From Rhodovulum sulfidophilum (GTDB lineage: Bacteria > Pseudomonadota > Alphaproteobacteria > Rhodobacterales > Rhodobacteraceae), in the NCBI GenBank assembly GCA_003241785.1, contig QFPW01000001.1, positions 62,001-126,000 on the forward strand: a DNA stretch of 64,000 nucleotides, written 5' to 3'. The notes below the pieces were generated by a model. That model saw nothing but the letters and a program-made list of their open reading frames with translations. It ran no database searches and had not been told where the DNA came from. Made by a program: the position numbers and the translations under genes. Below, in pieces: positions 1-7,310 of the stretch. Numbering within the stretch: position 1 is the first letter of the stretch; each line of letters opens with the position of its first letter.

Positions 1-972
1 CCCGCGGCGCTCCAGGAGGCCAAGAGCCTGATGGAGGCGCGGCGGATCGAGAAGCTGCTCGTCGTCGACGACGGCGGGCGGCTGACCGGGCTCCTGACGA
101 TCAAGGACCTCGAGCAGGCGGTCCTGAACCCGAAGGCGGCGAAGGACGACCTCGGCCGGCTCCGCGTCGCCGCGGCCTCCACCGTCGGCGAGGCCGGGTT
201 CGAGCGCTCGGTCGCGCTGCTCGAGGCCGGCGCCGATCTCATCGTCATCGATACCGCCCACGGCCATTCCTCGAGCGTGGTCGACGCGGTCAGCCGGCTT
301 CGCGCCCACGCGCCCGGCTGCCAGATCCTCGCGGGCAACGTGGCGACGGCGGCGGCGACGCGCGCGCTCCTCGACGCGGGCGCGGACGCCGTCAAGGTCG
401 GCATCGGTCCCGGCTCGATCTGCACCACCCGCATCGTCGCGGGCGTCGGCGTGCCGCAGATGACCGCGATCCTCGACTGCGCCGCCGAGGCGGCGAAGAC
501 CGGCCATTCGGTGGTCGCCGACGGCGGCATCAAGTTCTCGGGCGATTTCGCCAAGGCGATCGGCGCGGGCGCCGCCTGCGCCATGGTGGGCTCGATCCTC
601 GCCGGCACCGACGAGGCGCCGGGCGAGGTGATCCTCTACCAGGGCCGCAGCTACAAGTCCTATCGCGGCATGGGCTCGCTCGGCGCGATGGCGCGCGGCT
701 CGGCCGACCGCTACTTCCAGAAGGAGGTCACGGCCGAGAAGCTGGTCCCCGAGGGCATCGAGGGCCAGGTCCCCTACAAGGGCGCGGTCGGCACGGTGCT
801 GCACCAGATGGTCGGCGGCCTGCGCGCCTCGATGGGCTACACCGGCCACGCGACGATCGATTCGATGCGCGGCAACTGCGACTTCGTCCGCATCACCAAC
901 GCCGGCCTGCGCGAGAGCCACGTGCACGACGTGCAGATCACGCGCGAAAGCCCGAACTACCGGATCGGCTGA
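1..972 (+). CDS. guaB: IMP dehydrogenase (C-terminal part, cut by window edge)
   Basis: Inosine-5'-monophosphate dehydrogenase catalyses the NAD-dependent oxidation of IMP to XMP, the committed step of GMP synthesis in the cytosol. The frame is open from the first base, so the start and N-terminal barrel half lie outside the window. The fragment begins in the end of the second CBS domain (VVDDGGRLTGLLTIKDLE). The catalytic loop GPGSICTTR follows, with the active cysteine codon at 421-423, then the phosphate-binding VADGGIK segment, the SYRGMGSLGAM flap region and the usual C-terminus. The visible part shows no defect. The identification rests on these very conserved motifs and is secure. Confidence 0.97.
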   Translation, partial: PAALQEAKSLMEARRIEKLLVVDDGGRLTGLLTIKDLEQAVLNPKAAKDDLGRLRVAAASTVGEAGFERSVALLEAGADLIVIDTAHGHSSSVVDAVSRLRAHAPGCQILAGNVATAAATRALLDAGADAVKVGIGPGSICTTRIVAGVGVPQMTAILDCAAEAAKTGHSVVADGGIKFSGDFAKAIGAGAACAMVGSILAGTDEAPGEVILYQGRSYKSYRGMGSLGAMARGSADRYFQKEVTAEKLVPEGIEGQVPYKGAVGTVLHQMVGGLRASMGYTGHATIDSMRGNCDFVRITNAGLRESHVHDVQITRESPNYRIG

Positions 973-990
973 GCCGGGACCGTCGCGGCC

Positions 991-1452
991 TCAGGCCCGG
1001 GCCGCGCCCGGGCCCGTCGCATCGCGCCGAAGCGCGGGATAGCCGGCCTCGAGCGCCGCGCGCACCCGCTCCGGCACCGGGATCTTCTTGAAGTCGGCGA
1101 TCGCCACGAAGACCGAGACGGTGCGGGTCACGAAACAGACTACCCCGTCCTGCCGGCCGGTGACCATGAAGGCGATCGAGCTGTTGCCCACCGTCGTCGG
1201 CTCGACCGCGAGCAGGAGCGGGTGGCGCGGCGTGACCGGCGCGGAGAAGTCGATCTCGAGATGCACGAAGGGCGTCGCATAGCCGCGCTCGTCGAACTGA
1301 CGGAACCAGTGGTCGCCGTCGAGCAGGTCCTCCCAGAAGGCGTCGATCGCCTCGAGCGCGAATTCCGGGATCCGGCCGGTATAGGCGATCCGCGCCGGGT
1401 CGCAGTCGCCGAACCCGACCCGCCGCCGCCAGACGAAGCCCTGATCTTCCAT
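991..1452 (-). CDS. Acyl-CoA thioesterase, 4-hydroxybenzoyl-CoA thioesterase (hotdog) family
   Basis: This 153-residue protein has the length and layout of a single hotdog domain. Near the N-terminus it carries GFGDCDPARIAYTGRIPEF, the D-x-D..Y pattern of the 4HBT family, whose aspartate activates water for thioester hydrolysis. The middle contains a typical hotdog strand (HLEIDFSAPVT). The substrate cannot be read from the sequence; aromatic or medium-chain acyl-CoA esters are usual in the family. The ATG at 1452 was chosen because the hotdog fold starts right after it; the open frame upstream is only read-through. It lies convergent to guaB and about 110 bp downstream of dadA on the same strand, so it may share the dadA transcript. 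Confidence 0.8.
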   Translation of the reverse strand: MEDQGFVWRRRVGFGDCDPARIAYTGRIPEFALEAIDAFWEDLLDGDHWFRQFDERGYATPFVHLEIDFSAPVTPRHPLLLAVEPTTVGNSSIAFMVTGRQDGVVCFVTRTVSVFVAIADFKKIPVPERVRAALEAGYPALRRDATGPGAARA

Positions 1453-1562
1453 CGCTCGCCGCCTCCGCGCTGACCCGCTCGCCTGATACGCGCTGGCCGG
1501 CGGGGAGGCAATCGGGGGCCGATGCGCGGGGGTACCCGCGCGACCGGCCCGGCGAGGGGGGT

Positions 1563-2804
1563 TCAGGCGGCTGCGGCCAGCGCCGGGGCCGGCCGGGGCG
1601 CGAGCTCGGCCGCGACCCGGTCCGCCACCATCCGCGCCGTCGCCGCGGAGAGGGTCCAGCCAAGATGGCCGTGGCCGGTGTTGTAGAACACGCCGGGCTT
1701 CCGCCCGCGGCCGACCCGGGGCAGCATCGAGGGCGTCATCGGTCGCAGGCCGGCCCAGGGCGTGGCATGCTCGGTCGAGACGCCGGGGAAATGCCGCTCG
1801 CACCAGTCGACCAGCGGGCGGACGCGGTCGGCGCGGATGTCCTTGTTCGCGCCGTTGAACTCGGCGGTCCCGGCGATGCGGAACCGGTCGGCGCCGAAGC
1901 GGCTCGCGACGATCTTCGAGCGGTCGTCGAGCAGGCTGATCCAGGGCGCCGCCGCCTGGCTTTCGGCGTCGTCGAGCTGGACGGTGATCGAATAGCCCTT
2001 CACCGGGTAGATGTTCACCCGGTCGCCCAGCATCGCGGCGAAATCGCGGCTGCGGATGCCCGCCGCGACCACGACGCCGTCGAAGGTCTCCTCGCGACCG
2101 CCGGCCTCGATCCGCGCGCCGCCTTCGATCGCGGCCACGCGATCGACCTCGGTCCCGAAGCGCAGCTCGGCGCCGCGGCGCGCGCAGGCGCGGGCGAGGC
2201 CGATGGTGAATTTGTGGATGTCGCCCGAGCTGTCGCTCTCGGTCAGGAAGCCGCCGGCGAAGTCGCCCCGGAGCGCCGGCTCGACCGCGCGGATCTCGTC
2301 GGCCGTGAGCTCGCGGCGCAGGAGGCCGCCCTCGGCGAGCAGGCCGTTCACCATGCGGGCATGGGCGAGGTCCTTCGCCTCGGAATAGAAATGCAGGATC
2401 CCGCGGCGCTCGAGATCGAAGTCGATCCCCTCGCGCTCCGCCATCTCGAAGAGCACGGCGCGGGCGGCGATCGCGAGCCGCACCGTCTCGACGGTATTGG
2501 CCTTGTAGCTCGGGATGTTGGACAGGAACTCGGCCATCCAGGCCATCTTGCGCAGCGTCGGGCGCGGGTTGACGAGGAGCGGCGCGTCGGCCTGGAGCAT
2601 CCACTTGAGCCCCTTCAGCACAGTGCCCCACTGGGTCCAGGTCTCGGCGTTCGAGGCCGACAGCTGGCCGCCGTTGGCGAAGCTCGTCTCCATCGCGGCA
2701 TAGCGGTGGCGGTCGAACACCGTCACCTCGAAGCCGCGGTCGAGAAGCTCGTAGGCGGTCGTCAGGCCGGTCACACCGGCGCCGATCACGGCGATCTTGG
2801 TCAT
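1563..2804 (-). CDS. dadA: D-amino-acid dehydrogenase / glycine-oxidase-like FAD enzyme (DadA family)
   Basis: This 413-residue flavoprotein of the DAO family begins with the dinucleotide-binding motif VIGAGVTGLTTAYELLDRGF (about residues 4-23), followed by the DadA-type GGQLSASNAETW segment and, near the C-terminus, GLRPMTPSMLPRVG and YNTGHGHLGWTLS. Family members oxidatively deaminate D-amino acids, or glycine and sarcosine-type substrates, and pass electrons to the respiratory chain. The gene sits behind a tandem glycine riboswitch (about 2855-3022), which suggests that glycine or a glycine-related compound is its physiological substrate or signal. That is an inference from context. The ATG at 2804 has a GGAG-type ribosome site just upstream. 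Confidence 0.88.
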   Translation of the reverse strand: MTKIAVIGAGVTGLTTAYELLDRGFEVTVFDRHRYAAMETSFANGGQLSASNAETWTQWGTVLKGLKWMLQADAPLLVNPRPTLRKMAWMAEFLSNIPSYKANTVETVRLAIAARAVLFEMAEREGIDFDLERRGILHFYSEAKDLAHARMVNGLLAEGGLLRRELTADEIRAVEPALRGDFAGGFLTESDSSGDIHKFTIGLARACARRGAELRFGTEVDRVAAIEGGARIEAGGREETFDGVVVAAGIRSRDFAAMLGDRVNIYPVKGYSITVQLDDAESQAAAPWISLLDDRSKIVASRFGADRFRIAGTAEFNGANKDIRADRVRPLVDWCERHFPGVSTEHATPWAGLRPMTPSMLPRVGRGRKPGVFYNTGHGHLGWTLSAATARMVADRVAAELAPRPAPALAAAA

Positions 2805-2854
2805 GGCTTGGCACTCCGAAGGCATGGGGCGGCCATCGCCGCCGTGCCCCCTCC

Positions 2855-3022
2855 GTGCCTTGGACCTGAGAGTTTCACCCGCCAATCGGTCGCGGGCTTT
2901 CTCCTTCGGTGGGCCTTTCGGGCCGCTTTCCGGAGTGTTGAGACGCTGCCGGTCCGGGGACCTGAGAGTTTCCGGGGCGGTTGCTCCTTCGGCGGCGGGT
3001 CTCCCCGCCTTCTCCCGGCAGT
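2855..3022 (-). promoter_or_regulatory. Tandem glycine riboswitch upstream of dadA
   Basis: Read on the minus strand, the leader holds two copies of the glycine aptamer core. In each, CCGAAGGA (plus-strand complements at 2985-2992 and 2902-2909) is followed by CTCTCAGG (complements at 2961-2968 and 2865-2872). The second motif is the conserved 3' signature of the aptamer, and the two copies are joined by a short linker, as in known tandem glycine riboswitches. About 55 nt lie between the second aptamer and the dadA ATG. In that gap a GGCGGC-GATG-GCCGCC hairpin (around 2826-2843) could be part of the expression platform. Family knowledge: tandem glycine aptamers usually turn on glycine-catabolic genes. 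The direction of control here is inferred. Confidence 0.9.
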
Positions 3023-3153
3023 GCCTTGATGCCCGCGCCACTAGACCAAAGTCGCGAGTCGCGCAAGCCTGTTCCGGGCCCGGCCCGGACGCGCTCCGCG
3101 GCCCCGGCCGCCGCGCGACCGGCTTTTCCCGTGCAAAACCCCCGCGCGCGCCC

Positions 3154-3159
3154 TATATC
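3154..3159 (+). promoter_or_regulatory. Putative -10 element of the tal promoter
   Basis: TATATC lies 75 bp upstream of the tal start, in an AT-poor spacer that also drives the divergent riboswitch-dadA transcript. A weak -35 candidate (TGCAAA, 3132-3137) precedes it by 16 nt. The call rests only on resemblance to the sigma-70 consensus. Confidence 0.35.
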
Positions 3160-3234
3160 ACGGGAAGAGCGAACGCATGTGCCGGGGCGCGCGCGGACCA
3201 AGGTTCGCGCCCCCGCGACGAGGAGGTCAGAGAC

Positions 3235-4212
3235 ATGGACGACACCACCCTGAGCCGCGAAAGCGCCGCCGCGACCGGCGCGAGCCGCCTCGACCAGCTG
3301 CGCGAGATGACCGTGGTGGTCGCCGACACCGGGGATCTCGACGCGGTCGCGCGGCTGAAGCCGATCGACTGCACCACCAACCCGTCGATCGTGCTGAAGG
3401 CGCTGCAGTCCGAGGAATTCGCCGGCCATTTCGACCGCGTGGTGGCGGAGCACGCCGGCCAGTCGGCGCAGGCGATCGCCGACGCGCTGACGATCGAGGT
3501 CGGCGCCGAGCTCGTGAAGCTCGTGCCCGGCCGGGTCTCGACCGAGGTCGACGCCGCGCTCTCCTTCGACACCGAGGCCTCGATCGCCAAGGCCCGCGCG
3601 ATCATCGCCGCCTACGAGGCGCGCGGCATCGGCCGCGAGCGCATCCTGATCAAGCTCGCCTCGACATGGGAAGGCATCCGCGCGGCGGAGCAGCTCCAGA
3701 AGGACGGCATCGACTGCAACCTCACGCTCATCTTCAGCCTCGCCCAGGCGGTCGCCTGCGCCAACGCCGGCGCATTCCTGATCTCGCCCTTCGTCGGCCG
3801 GATCACCGACTGGTACAAGAAATCGACCGGCCAGACCTATGCGCCGGACGAGGATCCGGGCGTGCTCTCGGTGCGCAAGATCTACGACTACTACAAGTCG
3901 AACGGGATCGGGACGGTGGTGATGGGCGCCTCGTTCCGCACCGCCGACCAGATCGCGGCGCTCGCCGGCTGCGACCGGCTGACGATCTCGCCCGCGCTCC
4001 TGACCGAGCTCTCCGAGGACACCCGGCCGCTGCCGTTGGCGCTGTCGCCGGAAGGCGCCACCGGCGTCGCGCCGATCCCGATGGAGGAGGCCGACTTCCG
4101 CTGGGCGATGAACGAGGACGCGATGGCGACCGAGAAGCTCGCCGAGGGCATCCGGGGTTTCCACAAGGACACCCAGACCCTGCTCGGCCTGATCGAGAAG
4201 CGCCTCGGCTGA
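3235..4212 (+). CDS. tal: Transaldolase
   Basis: Transaldolase moves a dihydroxyacetone unit between sedoheptulose-7-phosphate and glyceraldehyde-3-phosphate in the non-oxidative pentose phosphate pathway. The 325-residue protein is of the classical long type. It shows the CTTNPS signature near residue 46, the Schiff-base lysine in RILIKLASTWEG, CNLTLIFSLAQA, and the ISPFVGRITDWYK phosphate-site region. The start at 3235 is preceded by a strong GAGGAGG site and agrees with family length. The gene stands alone, divergent from dadA. Confidence 0.96.
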   Translation: MDDTTLSRESAAATGASRLDQLREMTVVVADTGDLDAVARLKPIDCTTNPSIVLKALQSEEFAGHFDRVVAEHAGQSAQAIADALTIEVGAELVKLVPGRVSTEVDAALSFDTEASIAKARAIIAAYEARGIGRERILIKLASTWEGIRAAEQLQKDGIDCNLTLIFSLAQAVACANAGAFLISPFVGRITDWYKKSTGQTYAPDEDPGVLSVRKIYDYYKSNGIGTVVMGASFRTADQIAALAGCDRLTISPALLTELSEDTRPLPLALSPEGATGVAPIPMEEADFRWAMNEDAMATEKLAEGIRGFHKDTQTLLGLIEKRLG

Positions 4213-4643
4213 GCTCTCCGGGGGCGGCTACCGCGCCGCCCCCGCGCGCAAGCCCGTGGGCGAGGTCGGCCCCGGTCACCGCGCCCCGCGCGGGCGCGGA
4301 TGATCCACTGGCCGACCTTCTCGACGTTCCAGCTCAGATGGGCGCCGTTCAGCGCGCCGCCTTCCGGTCGATGAACGCGCAACCGGCTGCCCGCCCAGGC
4401 GCTCCAGCACCTTACGCGGCTCGCGCAGTTCGGTCATCGCGCAGATGTGGTTGGTGAACAGACGGGTCATCGCGAACCTCCGGAAGCGAGTGCGCGATGG
4501 CGTACACACCCTGATGGATAATTCCGCGACCCGTAGGGTGGGCGATTCCGCCCACCCTCGCTCGCGACGGCGGATCCGGTGACAGGCGCAGGGCGGACCT
4601 CGGTCCGCCGCCGGCGCATCGGCGAGGCGGACCGAGGTCCGCC
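4213..4643. other. Gene-poor stretch with an antitoxin-like reading frame and repeats
   Basis: No intact gene is recognised here. On the minus strand a frame starts at 4470 behind a good GGAGG site (4477-4481) and reads TELREPRKVLERLGGQPVA before losing sense. That piece resembles the N-terminal half of Phd/YefM-type antitoxins, so this may be a decayed antitoxin. The resemblance is short and the call is weak. The rest holds one copy of the GTAGGGTGGGCG palindrome (4533-4558) and one copy of the GGGCGGACC palindrome (4591-4609). Confidence 0.35.
4511..4558. repeat. 48-bp direct repeat, left copy (flanks the transposase remnant)
   Basis: A 48-bp sequence starting CTGATGGATAATTC and ending in the GTAGGGTGGGCG palindrome recurs at 5219-5266 in the same orientation with a single mismatch. 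The two copies bracket the broken REP-associated transposase, so they may mark the ends of a mobile unit or be paired REP units of that unit. Confidence 0.85.
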
Positions 4644-4647
4644 CTAC
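4591..4647. repeat. Inverted pair of REP-like palindromes (family A)
   Basis: GGGCGGACCTCGGTCCGCC (4591-4609) is followed by its inverse, ending in GTCCGCCCTAC (4626-4647), with a short spacer. Each half is itself a palindrome, which gives the nested layout of a BIME. The right-hand copy supplies the TAG stop of the transposase remnant on the minus strand. Confidence 0.85.
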
Positions 4648-5139
4648 GCTTGGCGAAAGCTCGAATGCGGCCAGTCGGCCGGGTGCCCGACAAGGCCGTG
4701 CTTCACCGGGTTCCACCAGCAATATTCGACATGAGCCCGATAGTCTTCCGCGTCGCGGATCGCATGCTCCCAATACCGGCGCTGCCAGATCCCCTTCTCC
4801 CGGCGGCGGAGTTGGTTGGACCGGCGTCCGCTCCGGCGCCGGAAGCGCGCGGGCGAAGGCGGCGCGGAGCATCTTCCAGCGCGCCGGAAAATCGTCGTCG
4901 CCGGGCGGCAGGGTCCAGACAGCGTGGAGATGATCCGGCAGCACGACGATTGCCTCGGTCCGGAACGGACGCCGGAGCAACGTCGCCGCGTAGGCCGCGC
5001 GGAGCAGGTCGATATGCGCGACGAGCGTATCCGCCCGCCGGTCGAGGAGCGTCACGGTGAAGAAATACGTCCCGCCAGGAACGCGGAGGCGGCGATAGCG
5101 TGGCATCCAACCAGGATGCGCGCGCGTCCCTTGCGACAA
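4644..5139 (-). pseudogene. REP-associated tyrosine transposase (RAYT, IS200-like Y1), frameshifted
   Basis: The first frame, from 5139, reads PRYRRLRVPGGTYFFTVTLL and then VVLPDHLHAVWTLP, the HxH-like (HLH) metal site of Y1 single-strand transposases. After about residue 110 the homology leaves this frame. It resumes in another frame as REKGIWQRRYWEHAIRD, VEYCWWNPVKHGLVG and ADWPHSSF, the conserved C-terminal half with its tyrosine region, and ends at TAG 4644-4646. The shift lies near 4800-4835. RAYTs act on REP palindromes, and such palindromes surround this gene. The gene is either inactivated or needs frameshifting to be read; a single indel is the simpler explanation. Confidence 0.82.
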
Positions 5140-5146
5140 GGTGAAC

Positions 5147-5213
5147 GTAGGGCGGACCTCGGTCCGCGCTTTCGGTGCCTTGCGCGAGGACGGCGGACCG
5201 AGGTCCGCCCTAC
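5147..5213. repeat. Inverted pair of REP-like palindromes (family A)
   Basis: GTAGGGCGGACCTCGGTCCGC (5147-5167) and its reverse complement (5193-5213) face each other across 25 bp, just upstream of the transposase start. This matches the pair on the other side of the gene, so the transposase remnant is bracketed by inverted REP pairs. Confidence 0.88.
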
Positions 5214-5218
5214 GGGTA

Positions 5219-5266
5219 CTGATGGATAATTCTGCGACCCGTAGGGTGGGCGATTCCGCCCACCCT
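5219..5266. repeat. 48-bp direct repeat, right copy, with family B palindrome
   Basis: This is the second copy of the 48-bp repeat seen at 4511-4558, with one difference (TTCTGCG instead of TTCCGCG). It contains the palindrome GTAGGGTGGGCGATTCCGCC. A partial third palindrome, GTGCGGAGCACCCACCCTAC, follows at about 5304-5323. Confidence 0.85.
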
Positions 5267-5337
5267 CCACCGCATCTCCGGCCGCGCCGAGCGGAGTCGG
5301 CGGGTGCGGAGCACCCACCCTACGATCGCCGCCGCTC

Positions 5338-5448
5338 CGCCGCGACCCGTTCGACCGGATGCTGGTGGCGCAGGCCCGGGTCGAGGGGATCACGCTCGTA
5401 ACGGTGGATCCGGTGGTGGGGGCTTATGAGAGGGTGAGAGTGGTGTAG
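5338..5448 (+). pseudogene. PIN-domain (VapC-like) toxin, C-terminal remnant
   Basis: A short frame reads RDPFDRMLVAQARVEGITLV followed by TVDPVVGAYERVRVV and a stop at 5446-5448. The HRDPFDRLLVAQA..LVT.D pattern is the C-terminal third of PIN-domain toxins of VapBC modules, carrying the third and fourth acidic positions of the nuclease site. Nothing upstream encodes the N-terminal two thirds; the homology stops where the palindrome cluster (5219-5330) begins. The toxin therefore looks cut off by arrival or recombination of the REP/transposase unit. It cannot be active as it stands. Confidence 0.7.
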
Positions 5449-5549
5449 GGCGAGCACGTGGGATCGAGATTCACCCTCTCACGACCGCAAGACATCGGCG
5501 CTCCGATGTATCGTGCGCATGGTTCGTCGCCCTATGCTGCCGCAGTAGA

Positions 5550-6293
5550 CTATATTTCCATAACTTCAACTAAATCTCGCAAATTTGGAGCATATATTAC
5601 GAAATGTTCTTGATCGTATCCGTCGTTAAGATCAATTTTGTTAAAAACAATCCTAAACTCTGACTGAATACAGAATGCGCGATCCTTAATGTAAGGTGAC
5701 GCAATCGGCAACCCCGACCTCCAGTCCCTCACGATATCAGAATACTGAACGTAATTCGCTCCTACCGTGAACACCTCTCTCACGGGGAGATATTCATCTT
5801 TATCTGTGAGGTGAACCACCCCCCGCCTGAAGAGGAGAGACGCTAGATCAGTAGCCGAAGATATGCGCAATGCCGCATCGTAAGGATCACCGGTCTGGCG
5901 TTGCTCATCCTGAAACACTTCCTTAAGCTCGTCAAATGAACCATGCGCAAAGCAAAGCATATGGAACTCTGGAACGGTCACTTCGACGACGTTCCCCTCC
6001 AAATGCATCCCAGATCGAAGCGGCCCCAATCCTCTAAGCATAAGGTCCGCAACCTGCCGCTCTGCAACCGTGGCGTCCGAATCAGAAAATGCGTATGTCT
6101 GATTTAGAATTACTCTTCCTTCATGGGGATCGAATATAAAACTATCTGGAATTTCCATTTCTCGATACTCTCGCGCAAAGTATAGATTAGATGAAATTCG
6201 CACGCATTGGAAATCTGTCCAGTTTTCAACGTATTTTCTGTTTGTGAACTTATACAAACACTCTGGCTCCACGAAGCCTTCAGTTATGTTCAT
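5550..6293 (-). CDS. Protein of unknown function in a low-GC island
   Basis: This 247-residue protein has no family I can name with confidence. It begins with MNITEGFVEPECLYKFTNRK and ends with a segment reading KDRAFCIQSEFRIVFN and FVIYAPNLRDLVEV. The pattern of an LYKF start, an 'LYFA' strand and a 'sEFRIVF' C-terminal strand is faintly like DUF2971-type proteins, but this is weak. It has no signal peptide or membrane segment. Base composition is much richer in A+T than everything around it, with AT-ending codons throughout, which points to recent horizontal gain. It starts 19 bp after the thyX stop on the same strand, behind GGGGAG, so it could be co-transcribed with thyX. Confidence 0.75.
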   Translation of the reverse strand: MNITEGFVEPECLYKFTNRKYVENWTDFQCVRISSNLYFAREYREMEIPDSFIFDPHEGRVILNQTYAFSDSDATVAERQVADLMLRGLGPLRSGMHLEGNVVEVTVPEFHMLCFAHGSFDELKEVFQDEQRQTGDPYDAALRISSATDLASLLFRRGVVHLTDKDEYLPVREVFTVGANYVQYSDIVRDWRSGLPIASPYIKDRAFCIQSEFRIVFNKIDLNDGYDQEHFVIYAPNLRDLVEVMEI

Positions 6294-6312
6294 AAAATCT
6301 CCCCAACTGGCG

Positions 6313-7233
6313 TCACCCCAGACTCCCCTCGAACTCCCGCCATTCCCCCTTGCTCATCCCACTGGTCTCCTGCGTCACCGTCTCCCCGGCGAGCATGCGC
6401 TTCAGGCAGGCCATCCCCTTCGCCGAGAACTGCACCGAGCCCAGCCGATAGTCCTCGAAGGCCGCGTAGGCCGCGGGCACCCAGTCCTTGACGATCGCGC
6501 ACAGCGCCTCCGCGTAGACGCGGATCTCGTATTGGGCGTGGGGGTCGGCGCGCAGGCGCAGGAAGTGAAAGAGGTTGTGCAGGTCCACCTTCCAGTACCA
6601 TTGCGTGTAGATGTTGGCCGGCAGGTTCATCCGGGCGAGCTCGCGCGCCAGACCCTGCTGGGGCGTGCCGTCGGGCTGCTCCTGGCTGAGCATCGCCTCG
6701 TAATGGTCATAGGCCCGGCCCGCGTCGGCGCGCAGGACGTCGAGCACCCGCGCGGCTTCCTCGCCCTCCAGCACCGCGCCCCGGCCCTGGTTGTTGACGG
6801 TGGACTGGGCGGCGAGATGCTCGGGCGCGGGAATGTAGAATTCCCGGTCGAGGATCGAGTAACGCGCGCTATATTCGTTCACATTGGCGGTGCGGTGGCG
6901 GATCCACTGGCGCGCGACGAAGACGGGCAGTTTGACGTGGAGCTTGATCTCGCACATCTCGAAAGGGGTCGAATGCCAGTGCCGCATCAGGTAGCGGATC
7001 AGCCCCTCGTCGTTCGAGACCGCCTTCGTGCCCCGTCCGTAGCTGACGCGCGCCGCCTGGGTGATCGCCGCGTCGTCGCCCATGTAGTCGACGACGCGGA
7101 TCAGCCCGTGGTCGAGCACCTCGACCGGCTGGTAGAGCCATTTCTCCATGCCCGGGGCCGTCGCGCGCAGCGTCGGGCGCGTCTCGGCGCGCGAAGCCTC
7201 GATCTCGGCCTTTTGTTCCTCGGTCAGTGGCAT
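6313..7233 (-). CDS. thyX: Flavin-dependent thymidylate synthase ThyX
   Basis: ThyX makes dTMP from dUMP using methylene-tetrahydrofolate and reduced FAD. The 306-residue protein contains the ThyX signature RHRTANVNEYSARYS at residues 112-126 (family pattern RHR-x7-S), plus HWHSTPFEMCEIKLHVK upstream and NLFHFLRLRADPHAQYEIR downstream, which line the FAD/dUMP site. The length fits the alphaproteobacterial form. A low-GC gene follows immediately downstream. No thyA is seen in this window. Confidence 0.96.
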   Translation of the reverse strand: MPLTEEQKAEIEASRAETRPTLRATAPGMEKWLYQPVEVLDHGLIRVVDYMGDDAAITQAARVSYGRGTKAVSNDEGLIRYLMRHWHSTPFEMCEIKLHVKLPVFVARQWIRHRTANVNEYSARYSILDREFYIPAPEHLAAQSTVNNQGRGAVLEGEEAARVLDVLRADAGRAYDHYEAMLSQEQPDGTPQQGLARELARMNLPANIYTQWYWKVDLHNLFHFLRLRADPHAQYEIRVYAEALCAIVKDWVPAAYAAFEDYRLGSVQFSAKGMACLKRMLAGETVTQETSGMSKGEWREFEGSLG

Positions 7234-7310
7234 ATGCTCAATCCTCGCAGGCGGTCGCGGGGATTCGGTCGCCGACTAAATCTAGCGTATCAGACGACGA
7301 AAGCCCCAAG

